From assembly GCA_963781285.1 (NCBI GenBank), contig CAWAFI010000019.1:1-64000 (forward strand): a stretch of 64,000 nt of DNA, read 5' to 3'. A program made the translations under genes and the position numbers. Origin of the DNA: CAIWHR01 sp963781285 (lineage in GTDB: Bacteria > Pseudomonadota > Gammaproteobacteria > Burkholderiales > Casimicrobiaceae). The notes under the pieces were generated by a model that was not told where the DNA came from, made no database searches, and saw nothing but the letters and a program-made list of their open reading frames with translations. Positions 1 through 9,531 of the stretch are shown piece after piece. Numbering within the stretch: the first letter of the stretch is position 1; every line of letters begins with the position of its first letter.

Positions 1-171
1 GAATCCGAACGTCCGTTGACGTCGACGCGCTCATCGTCGGTTCGGCAGCGCCCAAAGTGGTCAACTGTTCGACCGCTTCTGGAAGAGCGGGTACGCCTGT
101 GCGGTCGTAATAGAAACCCGCAGAGACCGCTAGCCTTGAATGCCCCTCTTGGCCTATACCGTTCGCGGTAG

Positions 172-899
172 GAATGCGCATTGCGGCGCACCCCCCGCAC
201 AGATCCGAGCAAGCGCGATTCACGCACTCGGCTCCCACCTCGGGTGTTTGACGTCGAAGCGCTGCGTAGGCCAAGGATGAAGGATGCGCGGCGGCGGGAG
301 CCAGGCCTTGACGAGTCGCAGCATCCGCTCCCAGGTCAGGGTGGCCTTCTGGCTACGTCGCGACAGCGTACGTTTCCAAAGGACCGAGACGTGGTGGCGG
401 AAAGCCATCGAGTGCCCGGGAGTTCGTGGGCACGGCATGGTAGGCGAAGAAGCCCGTCGTGACCTGCTGTAGCCATTTGCCCGGTTCGGGGATTGGCAGG
501 TGCATCCGCCGCCGCAGTTCGTCCTTCACTTTCCGGAGCGTCGCCTGCATGCGGTCGCCTCGGGTCTTCCGGAGAATCTGGAATTGACCCTTGCGCGTGT
601 GCCCGCAGATGAGCGTGAATCCCAGGAAGGTGAACGTCTGCGGTTTGCCAAGACCGCACCGCTGGCGCCGTGCCGCCGCATGGCGGCCAAACTCGATCAG
701 CCTGGTCTTATCCGGGTGTAGCGACAGCGAATACTCCTGCAACCGCGTGCGCAATTCTTCCAGAAACCGCTTGGCCTCAGCTTCATGCTCAAAGCCCAGC
801 ACCACATCATCCGCGTAGCGGACGATGATCATGTCACCGGTGGCGTGGCGCCTGCGCCACTGCTGCGCCCAGAGGTCGAAGACATAGTGCAGGACGGCC
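172..899 (-). pseudogene. ltrA: group II intron reverse transcriptase/maturase remnant (3' part, frameshifted)
   Basis: On the minus strand the translation carries the RT active-site motif RYADDVVLGF, then palm/thumb sequence (LHPDKTRLIEFGR, FTFLGFTLICG) and a maturase-type tail (KATLTWERM, RILHPWPTQRF, KHPRWEP). The first part reads in the frame ending at 353. The tail reads in a different frame (220-438), so there is at least one frameshift near 360-430. The upstream side (VFDLWAQQWRRRHATGD just before RYADD) runs into transposase sequence at 899, so the N-terminal half is missing. Intact proteins of this family are roughly 400-500 residues. No domain V/VI is evident in the first 170 bases. 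This is a non-functional relic of a bacterial retroelement. Confidence 0.8.
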
Positions 900-1170
900 T
901 TCGGTCGATTCGGAGTTGATGGTGCGGATGCTGATCGTGGGTTACAGCTTCGGCATTCGTTCCGAGCGCCGGCTCTGCGAAGAGGTGCATCTGAACTTGG
1001 CGTATCGGTGGTCCTGTCGATTGGGGCTGGAGGACGCGGTGCCCGACCATTCGACGTTCTCGAAGAACCGGCACGGCCGCTTCCGGGAGAGCGAAGCGTT
1101 TCGACAGGTGTTCGAGAGTGTGGTCGAGCGATGCATGAAGGAAGGGCTGGTCGGCGGCGAAGGCTTTGCC
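892..1170 (+). mobile_element. insertion-sequence transposase fragment (IS1182/IS5-like N-terminal part)
   Basis: The translation contains RPSVDSELMVRMLIVGYSFG, SERRLCEEVHLNLAYRW and DAVPDHSTFSKNRHGRF, then GLVGGEGFA. This is the N-terminal domain of a DUF772-type IS1182/IS5 transposase. Only about 93 codons remain: the DDE catalytic domain is absent and no inverted repeats are visible. The left end abuts the reverse-transcriptase remnant and the right end stops sharply at a fragment of an unrelated gene. It is a dead scar marking old transposition. Confidence 0.75.
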
Positions 1171-1721
1171 CGAATGGATGGGCGCCAGGACCACGTCCGT
1201 ATGGCGAACGATCTCCCGGACGAAATCGATGACGCTCGCGCTGAGCGTGAAGGAGTGGGGCCGGCGATGTAGGCGTTGATCTCGCAGACGAATGGCGTCT
1301 CGAAGAAGCTCGCCGTCTTCCACGTTATCGCGATCCCCTTCGCGTTGGCATGCGCCTCGATTTCGGTCTTGTACGGAGGATCTTTAACGCCGGGCTTCTT
1401 GCTCCTTCCAAAATCGACGTTCACATAAAAGTGGAGTTGAGTGAGCGTCGGGTGCTGGGCCTTCGCGGTATCGATCGCCCCGATGAGTTCCGCTTTGTAC
1501 TTGGAGAGGTCAGAACCGATGAACTTCGCTTGCCACCCGATGACCTCGGTGCCTGCCGTGACGGGCTCCGCCTCGATACCAGGTTGATTGAAATACCTCA
1601 GGGCGCCGGTAGGACGGCCATGCTCCTTGTAGAACAGAAGCGAACACAGCCATTCGAAAGCCTTTTGCTCTCGCCCATTGAATCTTGCTCGGAAATTCCC
1701 CCAGTTGGCCTCGATTAGCAT
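1171..1721 (-). pseudogene. N-terminal fragment of a probable defense-type protein, 3' end lost
   Basis: It starts at ATG 1721 with MLIEANWGNFRARFNGREQ, followed by FEWLCSLLFYKEHGRP and EVIGWQAKFIG. An acidic residue followed by Q-x-K in GWQAK resembles the core of Mrr-like PD-(D/E)xK nuclease folds, which often form the N-terminus of large anti-phage NTPases. The domain assignment is an inference. The frame is lost near 1255: reading resumes one frame over as SVIDFVREIVRHTDVVLAPI. The gene is then cut at 1171 by the transposase scar. What remains is about 180 codons of what was probably a much larger protein. Confidence 0.5.
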
Positions 1722-1861
1722 TAGTGATCGTCCGTTTTGCTTCCGACGGATCAAGCCCGGACAGGATGGTGAGGGAGTTGCTGGACTCAGCAGTAAGCAT
1801 TGGGCTGGTTCCGCGAACACTCACCTCGGAGTTTTGGCTACATGGTGGCTACACGGAAGCC

Positions 1862-1893
1862 AATAAAACAAAGCCCAGCGCGCTGGCTGGGCT
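1862..1893 (-). terminator. intrinsic terminator, copy of the one behind tRNA-fMet
   Basis: An 8-bp stem (agcccagc / gctgggct) around a 6-base loop is followed on the minus strand by a T-rich tract. The same stem and its flank taagtacttgatt recur at 31057-31090, just downstream of the intact tRNA-fMet gene. This copy is therefore probably the original 3' flank of the tRNA, pushed away by later insertions. Confidence 0.6.
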
Positions 1894-1906
1894 AAGTACT
1901 TGATTA

Positions 1907-1941
1907 TTGGTTGCGGGGGGCTGCAACCGGACCCCGTCTAC
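1907..1941. repeat. tRNA-fMet 3'-end scar (attachment-site-like), copy I
   Basis: TTGGTTGCGGGGG matches the last bases (acceptor strand plus CCA, read in antisense) of the tRNA-fMet gene at 31093. It is followed by ctgcaaccggaccccgtctac, which recurs nearly exactly at 18900-18919 but not at the intact tRNA. The shared flank suggests a left junction common to two related integrated elements. Confidence 0.6.
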
Positions 1942-2438
1942 AAGTGCGGGCGCATCAGCGTCGACGTGATCAGTAGCCTCGATTTCGGCTCGTGTACGGA
2001 AGCGCGAGGATCACGATCTGCCTCCGACCTTGATTGCGCGAGCGTAAAAGGGAAGCGATTCTCACTGCGACGCGGCGGTCGCGCCGATCTCTCGACTGAG
2101 GCGGGCTGCGCACGGAAACTCAAGGTTCGTTTCGACGACGGATCGTCGTGGCCACGCCGGCGCCACCGGGCACGCGATGCCTGCGGCCGCCACCGCGATC
2201 AGATTGCTCTTCATAAAGGTCCAGGCGCGGCGTGCCAATGCGCCGCACTCCCGTCCTTATGGCGGAGCGGGAGCGTTGACCAGTTTGTAACTGTTGCGCG
2301 AGCGGCGTTCGCGCCATCGTCCGCGTCACCGCCGGTCAGCGCCAGCCGTTTCAGCGGCTCGCACACAGCCGTCGACTCATACGACAATGTGTTCTCGACG
2401 ACACGGTCGATCGACGGAGCACGCCATGCACATGCGCG

Positions 2439-3600
2439 CTAACTGGTTGTTGCCGATGTTGTTGTGTGTGCGTGCTCGAGCGTCCGCAGTACGAAGATCG
2501 ACCGTAGCCAACCGTCGTCACGGCGTTCGAGGACGCGAAGTCGTTCCGGTCGATCCGGGCCGATCCGACAGCCGCAGATCGCGACCGTGGGCGAGCCGAG
2601 CACGGGGCCGTCTGCGATGTTGATCCGCGTGAAAAAGGTCTCGCTGCCGATGCACACGCATCGTCGGCCTATCACCTGCTCGGTGCTGCAGGGCGCGTCG
2701 AAACACTGGAACGCGGATCAGACCGAAACGCCGTCCAGCCGCTCGGTCCCGGCAGCTACTGTCCAGCCCGGAAACGAGCGCACGCCGACTCATGTCTGTC
2801 CGACGAATGTGTGTGGTACCTCGTCTGGGCTGGAAAGCGCGACGGCAAGCTGCGGAGCCGCGCAAGAGGTGAGGCGATCGCGCGCAGCCGTACCGTGGAG
2901 CTCGCGCTGCTCTCGTCAGTCGAACGAGACTTCGCCGGCCGCTTCGGCAGGACGGTGATATGGCTGCCGCGGCGCCGATCGCGACGAGCTTGAACGTCGC
3001 GGCGTTATCGGCCCCTGTTCCAGTCGAACCCGAAGCTCGTCGTGGCGACGCGGTTGACGAACGATCGATCGGCGACTCGACGTCGTTGCTGCCGGTCGGC
3101 CGAGGATGCCGACGTGCCTTCCCGGGCGCGTCGCCTCGTCGGCGAACGCGGCCATGCCGAGCAGCACTTCCTCGACGGCGATTTCCAACATCGAAATCGG
3201 CGCGAGCTCGGGGGCCGGCACGCCGGGCGGCACACCAGCCGGCGCGAGGAACGCCGATACCGCCATGATCCGACGCGACCGTCCGGGATTCGCCGATGCG
3301 TCGGCGCCGGATATTGCGCGCGCACCCTGCCGACGATCCCCGGAGGCAAGCCGCCGCCCAGCGCAGGCGGCGTGTCAGCGAAAGCACCGAGTCGAAGTCA
3401 ACGTCGCCTTCGGACGAAGCCGCATCTGCGAGTGCTCGGACTTGCGCTCGCCGGCGTCGCGATCGCGGCTGCAGCGGCGAGGCCGACCGCACGTTGAAGC
3501 AGCTGACGGCGCGCGATTCGGGATTGCGACTGCGGCGAAAGATGGGGAAGGATGGCTTCTTCATGATCGACTCCTTCGAGGATCGGTCGTGTGCGGGGTG
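2439..3600 (-). pseudogene. decayed gene, possibly a Tat-exported protein
   Basis: No single frame is convincing, but protein-like stretches lie end to end on the minus strand in different frames. These are a Tat-like leader (RRQLLQRAVGLAAAAAIATP) near 3500, ASSEGDVDFDSVLSL after it, then AFLAPAGVPPGVPAPELAP and EEVLLGMAAFADEAT (about 3100-3260), and finally FFTRINIADGPVLGSPTVAI (about 2560-2650). This fits an exported protein with several frameshifts. The family is not recognised. The long open frame 2518-3564 taken alone is arginine-rich and looks like a shadow. Confidence 0.3.
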
Positions 3601-3733
3601 ACCCGATCCCGCTGTCCGCGGCTGTGCCGATCACGTCTTTGGGCGAAATCTGAAAGTTTCTGAATTCGCAACGGCGACCTGGTTGCGTCGCACTCGGCGG
3701 GCACAACGTCCGCTGACCCGAACGGAGGTTTTC

Positions 3734-4648
3734 ATGCTGGTGTTGGTCGTCGGTGCGACCGGCGTGCTGGGCAGCGCGACCGTGCGCCGCCTGCGCGCCG
3801 CCGGGCAACGCGTGCGTGGCATGACGCGGCATGCCCGGCGAATGCCCGACGTCGAGGCGCTCGGCGCCGAGCCGCTGATCGGCGATCTCACCGACGCGGC
3901 ATCGCTCGCGCGTGCCTGCGCGGGTGTCGATCGCGTGTTCGCCGCCGCACATGGTGCGCTTGGGCGTGGGCGGTATCGATCGGAAACGGTCGACGATGCC
4001 GGCCACCGCGCGCTGATCGATGCCGCGCGCCACGCGCGCGTCGGCCGCTTCGTCTATACGTCAGCGCTCGGCGCGGCGCCGAACCATCCAGTGGACTTCT
4101 TCAGGACGAAATGGGCGACCGAGCGCTACCTCGCGGCGAGCGGTCTCGCGTACGTCGTCCTGCGGCCGTCCGCCTTGATGGAATGGCATGCGCACGCGTT
4201 CAACGGCAAGGCGGTTCTCGAGAAGGGCCGCGCCGTGATCCCCGGCAGCGGATCGAAGCCGCGAAACTTCGTCGCGGCGCGCGACGTCGCCGACATCGCG
4301 GCACGCGCACTTATGGAAGACATGCCGCGCGAGCGCGTGCTCGCGATCGGCGGCCCGGGCGACTTCAGCAACGACGACGTGGCGCGACTGTATGCGCGGA
4401 TCGCAGGTATCCCGGAACGAATCAAGCACGTTCCGCGCAACGTGCTGTCGACGATCGGATGGCTCGTGCGCCCGCTGCATCCGGGCATCGCACGCGCGAT
4501 GCGCTTGTCGAGTCTCCCCGACGATGCGTTTGCGGAGACCTTTGATGCAGCGAGCTCGGGCGTCGAACGCGAGATCGGTCCGACGACGTTGGAGGCGTTC
4601 GTGCGCGACCGCGTGCGTGAGCGCGTCGGCGCGCTACCGGTCCGCTGA
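3734..4648 (+). CDS. NmrA/NAD(P)-binding atypical SDR family protein
   Basis: This 304-residue protein opens with a beta-alpha-beta dinucleotide-binding motif, LVVGATGVLGSA (glycines at 7, 10 and 13). It continues with GDLTDAASLARACAGVDRVF and RFVYTSALGA, the pattern of NmrA-like or NADH-ubiquinone-subunit-like SDR proteins that sense or reduce with NAD(P)H. ATG 3734 is preferred because GGAGG lies 6 bases upstream; an earlier in-frame start would remove the Rossmann motif from the N-terminus. The gene is convergent with, and overlaps by 15 bp, the regulator on the other strand. Substrate unknown. Confidence 0.8.
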   Translation: MLVLVVGATGVLGSATVRRLRAAGQRVRGMTRHARRMPDVEALGAEPLIGDLTDAASLARACAGVDRVFAAAHGALGRGRYRSETVDDAGHRALIDAARHARVGRFVYTSALGAAPNHPVDFFRTKWATERYLAASGLAYVVLRPSALMEWHAHAFNGKAVLEKGRAVIPGSGSKPRNFVAARDVADIAARALMEDMPRERVLAIGGPGDFSNDDVARLYARIAGIPERIKHVPRNVLSTIGWLVRPLHPGIARAMRLSSLPDDAFAETFDAASSGVEREIGPTTLEAFVRDRVRERVGALPVR

Positions 4649-7249
4649 TGCGACGGCCGCCGTCACCGCCTGACCGACCGACATCGATGCGCCGAGCGCC
4701 CACTCGGCTTCGAAGCGCCGGTCGCCCAGCGTGGCGCGAAGCGTTTCGCGCAGGCGCTCGTGGACGGCGGGATCGTCCGCCGGCATCGTGATCGCATGGC
4801 CTTCCAGGCGCGACGCCGCGCCGAAGTAGCGCACCGCCTCCTCGGGCCGCGCCTGCGCTGCCTTGATCCTCGCGAGCAGGCGCAGCGCGAGCCGGATGTC
4901 GCCGGTACGCCCCTGCTCGCGGCACAGCGCAATGGTCGTCTGCAAATGCCGCAGCGCCTCGTCGGCCAGTCCTTGCGCGAGCGCGATCTCGGCGAATTGG
5001 TGCAGGCTGCGCGAGATCCGGTAGTTGTCGCCGAACTCGCGCGCGCTTACGAGGACTTCCTCGTTGAGCTCGCGCGCCGCGTCGTAATCGCCGCGGCGCA
5101 ACGCCATGCTGGCGAGGTAGTGCGACGTCATCAACATCCACCCGTCGCCGAGCGCCCGGCTTCGGGCAACCGCGTCGTTCAGCACGACGCGCGCCTCGTC
5201 CTGGCAATCCGGCTGAACGGCGAGCGCGATTCCCCGGTAAGCCAGCGCAAGCGCCATGCCCCATTCGTCACCGACGTCGCGAAACAGCTGTTCGGCCTCG
5301 CTGAAGCACGCCAAAATCGCCGGCCGATCGAGCTTGAGTATCGTCGCGAGCCCGAGGTGGAACAGCGCGAATGCGAGCCCGGTACGATCCCCGTTCGCGC
5401 GAAACAGTGCGACGCTTTCGGTCGCGTACGCGATCGCTTCGTCGGGCGCGCCCGAATAGAACGCGAGACGCGCCGCGCCCGACAGCACCTTCGCGCGGGC
5501 TACGATCGCGGCGTCGGCGCCGGACAAGGCGAGTGCGAGCTTGATCCACCCGCGGCCTTCGCTGAACTGCGCGGCGAAATACCAGTACCAGGGCAGCGCG
5601 CCCGTCAACCGCAACGCGGCCGCGGTATCGGGTCGTTCGATGACGACCCAGGACAGCGCGGCGCGCAGATTGTTGTAATCGGCCTTGAGGCGCAGCAGCC
5701 ACGGCCCGCGCGCGCCGCTGCGCAGTCTGGGCTCGACCGCTTCGGCGAACGGGGCGTAGTAATCGGCATGTCGTGCGCGAAGCGCGTCCGCTTCGCCGCT
5801 CGACTCAAGCAGCTCGAGTGCGAACTCGCGCACCGTCTCGAGCATCGCGAAACGCGGCTCGTCGGCGATATCCTCGGTTCGCTGCACCAGGCTGTGGTCG
5901 ATCAGTGACGATAGCAGGTCGAGCACCCTTTGCCCAAGCCCGCTTTCGCCGACGATCGTTTCGGCCGCCTCGAGCGTCCAACCGCCGACGAACACGGCGA
6001 GGCGCCGGAACAGCGTCTGCTCGTCGGCATCGAGCAGCTCGTAGCTCCACGCGATCGCATTGCGCAGCGTCTTCTGCCGCTGTGGCATGTCGCTCGCGTC
6101 CACTTTCAGCATCGCGAGGCCGCTGCCGAGCCGTTGCGCGAGCGCGACGGGCGTCAGCACACGCAACCGTGCGGCAGCGAGTTCGATCGCAAGCGGCAGT
6201 CCGTCGAGCCGGCGACAGATATCGACTGCCGCGGCGATATTGGCCGGCTGTTCGCCGACGGCATGCCCCGTCGCGCGCGCCCGCTCGGCGAACAGGCGCA
6301 CGGCCGGTGTGCGAAGCGCTTCGGCTGCGCCCGCTTGCACAGCCGGCAGCGAAAGTGGCGGCACGAGGACGTCCTGTTCCGCGGCGATCCGCAATACGGC
6401 GCGGCTGGTGACCACGATCTTCAGCCGAGGGCAGCTTTCGAGCAGCTTCACGACGAGCGGCGCCGCGGCCAGCACGTGCTCGAAGTTGTCCAGCGTCAGC
6501 AGAACGGAGCGCTCGCCGAGGTACGCAACCAGCAGATCGTCGATCGGCCGGTTGCCCGATTCCTGCACGTTCAGCACGCCGGCGATCGCCGACGCCACGC
6601 GAGCCGGATCGCGCACCGGCGCAAGCATCACGATGTAGCTGCCGTCGGCGAAGTCGTGCGCGAGCTCGGCGGTCACTCGTAAGCCCACGCGGGTCTTGCC
6701 CGAGCCACCGGGGCCGCTCAGCGTCACGAGCCGCACGTCGTCGTGTCGCAACAGCGCGCACGTCGACGCGATCAGCTCGTCGCGGCCGATGAGCGACGTG
6801 CCGGGGATCGGCGCAGGCTCCGCGGCGGCCTCGCGCGCGACCGCCGGCTGGGACGCGGCCTGGGGCGGCGCGGTGGCATCCTCTTCGAGCGTGAACTGAT
6901 ATCCGCGCCCGGAGACGGTGAGAATGGATTGCGCCCCGAGCAGCTTGCGCAGGTTCATCACGTGAACGTGCAGGTTGTTCTCCTCGACGATCAGGCCCGG
7001 CCATACGACGTCGAGGAGTTCCTGCTTCGGCACGACGCGATCGCGCCGCTGCATCAGCGCATCGAGCAGGTCGAACGCGCGGCCGCTCAACTTGGCTGGC
7101 CGACCACTGACCAGCACAACGCGGGCCCGCGGGTCGACGCGGATCCGGCCGCCATGAAACGTCACGGCATGTTGGGCTGCGCTCACGACCAGGATGCTCT
7201 TGTTGCCGCCAAGCGGGATCCATGTTCCCGCCGTTCGGCGGGACTTCAT
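4634..7249 (-). CDS. winged-helix / NTPase / TPR transcriptional regulator (AfsR/SARP-like architecture)
   Basis: An 871-residue cytoplasmic regulator. Residues about 35-121 form an OmpR/PhoB-type winged helix (AKLSGRAFDLLDALMQRRD, VEENNLHVHVMNLRKLLG, VSGRGYQF). Residues about 150-420 are a STAND/NB-ARC-type ATPase with Walker A GPGGSGKT at 179-186, a Walker B-like LTLDN near 251-255 and GLPLAIELAAARL. The C-terminal 350 residues are helical TPR-like repeats. Such proteins bind DNA near their own gene and switch on nucleotide binding. The natural candidate target here is the convergent NmrA gene or the upstream region, but that is an inference. Confidence 0.85.
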   Translation of the reverse strand: MKSRRTAGTWIPLGGNKSILVVSAAQHAVTFHGGRIRVDPRARVVLVSGRPAKLSGRAFDLLDALMQRRDRVVPKQELLDVVWPGLIVEENNLHVHVMNLRKLLGAQSILTVSGRGYQFTLEEDATAPPQAASQPAVAREAAAEPAPIPGTSLIGRDELIASTCALLRHDDVRLVTLSGPGGSGKTRVGLRVTAELAHDFADGSYIVMLAPVRDPARVASAIAGVLNVQESGNRPIDDLLVAYLGERSVLLTLDNFEHVLAAAPLVVKLLESCPRLKIVVTSRAVLRIAAEQDVLVPPLSLPAVQAGAAEALRTPAVRLFAERARATGHAVGEQPANIAAAVDICRRLDGLPLAIELAAARLRVLTPVALAQRLGSGLAMLKVDASDMPQRQKTLRNAIAWSYELLDADEQTLFRRLAVFVGGWTLEAAETIVGESGLGQRVLDLLSSLIDHSLVQRTEDIADEPRFAMLETVREFALELLESSGEADALRARHADYYAPFAEAVEPRLRSGARGPWLLRLKADYNNLRAALSWVVIERPDTAAALRLTGALPWYWYFAAQFSEGRGWIKLALALSGADAAIVARAKVLSGAARLAFYSGAPDEAIAYATESVALFRANGDRTGLAFALFHLGLATILKLDRPAILACFSEAEQLFRDVGDEWGMALALAYRGIALAVQPDCQDEARVVLNDAVARSRALGDGWMLMTSHYLASMALRRGDYDAARELNEEVLVSAREFGDNYRISRSLHQFAEIALAQGLADEALRHLQTTIALCREQGRTGDIRLALRLLARIKAAQARPEEAVRYFGAASRLEGHAITMPADDPAVHERLRETLRATLGDRRFEAEWALGASMSVGQAVTAAVASADR

Positions 7250-7529
7250 GGTGCCATGACGAAACGAAGGGTGCCAGCCGCAATGCGCGGCAATCCAGTG
7301 GTTGCGCGGACGACTCGAGGCTTCAGCGCCTCACTGCGCGTGTCTTTCCACGCACCTATAGGAATGTCGCGCGGCAGGACAGCAAATCGCGTGCCAGAGA
7401 CGCGTTCACCTGGCCACGAAAGCCCCTCGTTTTTCGCTCTCTTTTCGGGTTGTTAGCGGTAACGTCGCCGTACATCATCGCATCAACGTGCCGTCGGTGC
7501 AGACTGATTGACGGCATATCGTAGGCCTT

Positions 7530-8430
7530 TTCGCACGCCGCGGCCGCGTGCTGAATTGAGGGCCGCCGCAGAGAGTGATCGTCGCCATGACGATCGAACG
7601 GGGAGTCGCCGGAGATTGATGCGGCGACAATAGCGCAGACCGTCGCTGAGACGATCTGCGAGGCAACATCCCGCAACGGCATGGCCGGGTGCCCGCGTTG
7701 AGCGGGCGCCTGGTCCATCGGGAGCGATCGGACGACGTCGTTCGTTGCCCGATCACGGACGCCAGACGTCCGGAGCGACGTATCGGTTCTGCGCTCGACG
7801 CAAGATCGGTACGTCTAGCGTCGTGCTGGTGCGCCCCGAGCGCTCCACGACGCTTGTCGCTGTCGATGCGGTAGCGCCTGCAGGGCATCGCAGGCATCGC
7901 GCCCGCTCTCTGAGCACGACCCCCGAGAGCGCCGCCACGGAGCGGTGTGTGATGCGCGTGGCTTGACGCCGTTCGCGTGAGGCGAGCCATCGAGCTCGCC
8001 GAGGCACGATGTGGCGTTCAGCCGCTGCGCTCACGCACCGCGCGCTCGCACGCTACGCGCGTCGTTACTAGCGGGCCACCGCTAGTGACGTACGCGCGCA
8101 TACCACGATCGGCGCGCTTTTCAAGGGCATCGCTTCGCGTGAACAGGGGCTCCGCCGTACGTGATGGCCGCCTGGAGCGGCCATCACGCCAGCTTGCCGC
8201 GAGGGTGCAACGCCTCCTCGCCGAATGATTCGCGTAACGGATCGCAAGGTCGCGCCTTAACGGCGCTCCGTGAGTCTTGGGTCAATGACTCTCGCGATCA
8301 CGCGCTCCCCCGGGGGAGCGCAGTCGCGACGCCGAGTAAAGCGCCGCGCGGCGCCGGCGAGCAGCAAACCGACCGCGCACAACGGGAGTGGTGTCCCGTG
8401 CTCAGAAGTACCCCCTGCGGCTGCCATTGG
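7530..8430 (+). ncRNA. candidate long structured RNA, copy A
   Basis: A gene-free stretch full of nested hairpins. It is homologous to 28045-28754, with compensatory changes in stems. GATCGTC/GACGATC (7577-7595) corresponds to GGCCGTC/GACGGTC. GCAGAC..CGTC/GACG..TCTGC (7635-7659) corresponds to GCCGTC/GACGGC. GATCGG/CCGATC (7726-7754) corresponds to GACCGAG/CTCGGTC. GGACG/CGTCC (7757-7771) corresponds to GACGCT/AGCGTC. Loops and joining segments such as GTATCGGT are kept, and indels are not multiples of three, which argues against coding. Shared sequence ends at about 8120; further hairpins follow up to about 8430 (for example CGCTCCC/GGGAGCG). The strand is assumed from the downstream recombinase genes. 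Not matched to any known RNA family by eye. Confidence 0.5.
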
Positions 8431-8534
8431 CGCCCCAGGCGAGCAGAAACACTTACCAGACATGAACTACACCACGGCAGCAGAAGGAAACGCTCTACGA
8501 CGATTTTGGCAGGCACGGAGGAAAGGAGGCACCG

Positions 8535-9404
8535 ATGCGCGATTTGAACTACGACTTGAAGCAGCTCTGCCGGCATAACCGCGACGGCAGCTACGCCACC
8601 CAGGCGGATCGGGAACACATCCTCGATCTCATCGCGGACCAACTCCACGAGATGGGGTTTCGGCATATGAACGCGCACAGCCTGAAACCCAAGCATGTCG
8701 AGAAGCTGGTCGAGCGCTGGATCGCCGAGAAACTCTCGCCGGGGACCATCAAGAACCGGATGTCGGCGCTCAGGTGGTGGGCCGAGAAGATCGGCAAGGA
8801 GAACATCATCGCCCGCAGCAATGCCGCCTACGGCATTCCGGATCGGGTCTACGTCACCAACCTATCCAAAGCCAAGGAGCTCGTCATGGATCAGCTACAA
8901 CAGATACGCACCCATTGCATCCGCATCTCGCTGCGCCTGCAGGCCGCCTTCGGCCTGCGCCGGGAGGAGTCGATCAAAATCGTCCCGAAGTGGGCGGATC
9001 GTGGTAACTCGCTCGTCCTCAAGGATTCCTGGACCAAGGGTGGGCGGGAGCGCGAGATTCCCATCCGCACCTTGGAACAGCGGCAACTCGTCGATGAGGC
9101 GAAAGCCCTGGCCAAGGGCAAGAGCCTGGTGGCGCCGGGTTACACCACCTACCGCGACTATCTGCAGCACTTCCGCGCCGAGTGCGCGCGGATCGGCATT
9201 CACGCCTTCCACGGGCATCGGCATTTCTACGCTCAGGCGCGCTACCAGGAATTGACCGATTGGGCGTGCCCGGCGCGCGGCGGCCCAACCTCCAAGCAGC
9301 TCACGGCGAAGCAGAAAGCCGTCGATCGCGAGGCGCGGGAAATCATCAGCCGCGAGATGGGCCACGGGCGCGAGCAGGTCACGGCAGTTTATCTCGGCCG
9401 TTAG
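8535..9404 (+). CDS. tyrosine recombinase / phage-type integrase
   Basis: This 289-residue protein has the layout of the integrase family with an N-terminal SAM-like core-binding domain (about 1-100) and a C-terminal catalytic domain. The catalytic set can be read: R142 or R143 in FGLRREES, H226-x2-R229 in FHGHRH, H277 in MGHGRE and the nucleophile Y286 in TAVYLGR. It is full length for this compact family. It lies between the candidate RNA and a serine recombinase in an island bounded by tRNA-fMet 3'-end repeats, so either enzyme could have driven integration. Confidence 0.85.
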   Translation: MRDLNYDLKQLCRHNRDGSYATQADREHILDLIADQLHEMGFRHMNAHSLKPKHVEKLVERWIAEKLSPGTIKNRMSALRWWAEKIGKENIIARSNAAYGIPDRVYVTNLSKAKELVMDQLQQIRTHCIRISLRLQAAFGLRREESIKIVPKWADRGNSLVLKDSWTKGGREREIPIRTLEQRQLVDEAKALAKGKSLVAPGYTTYRDYLQHFRAECARIGIHAFHGHRHFYAQARYQELTDWACPARGGPTSKQLTAKQKAVDREAREIISREMGHGREQVTAVYLGR

Positions 9405-9531
9405 CCCTGCGTTCTTTTGCGCCAATGAACTTAGCACCCCTCGTCGCATTTCTGGCTGACCTCGCCGCACGTGCTGCGGTTGAAGGCCCACCGGTTGACG
9501 AGAGGCCCTCACGAACCGAAGATTGCATGCC

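Noticed and set aside
1..170. Group II intron domain V/VI downstream of the RT remnant
   Set aside because: The typical domain V hairpin could not be found, so no intron boundary is called.
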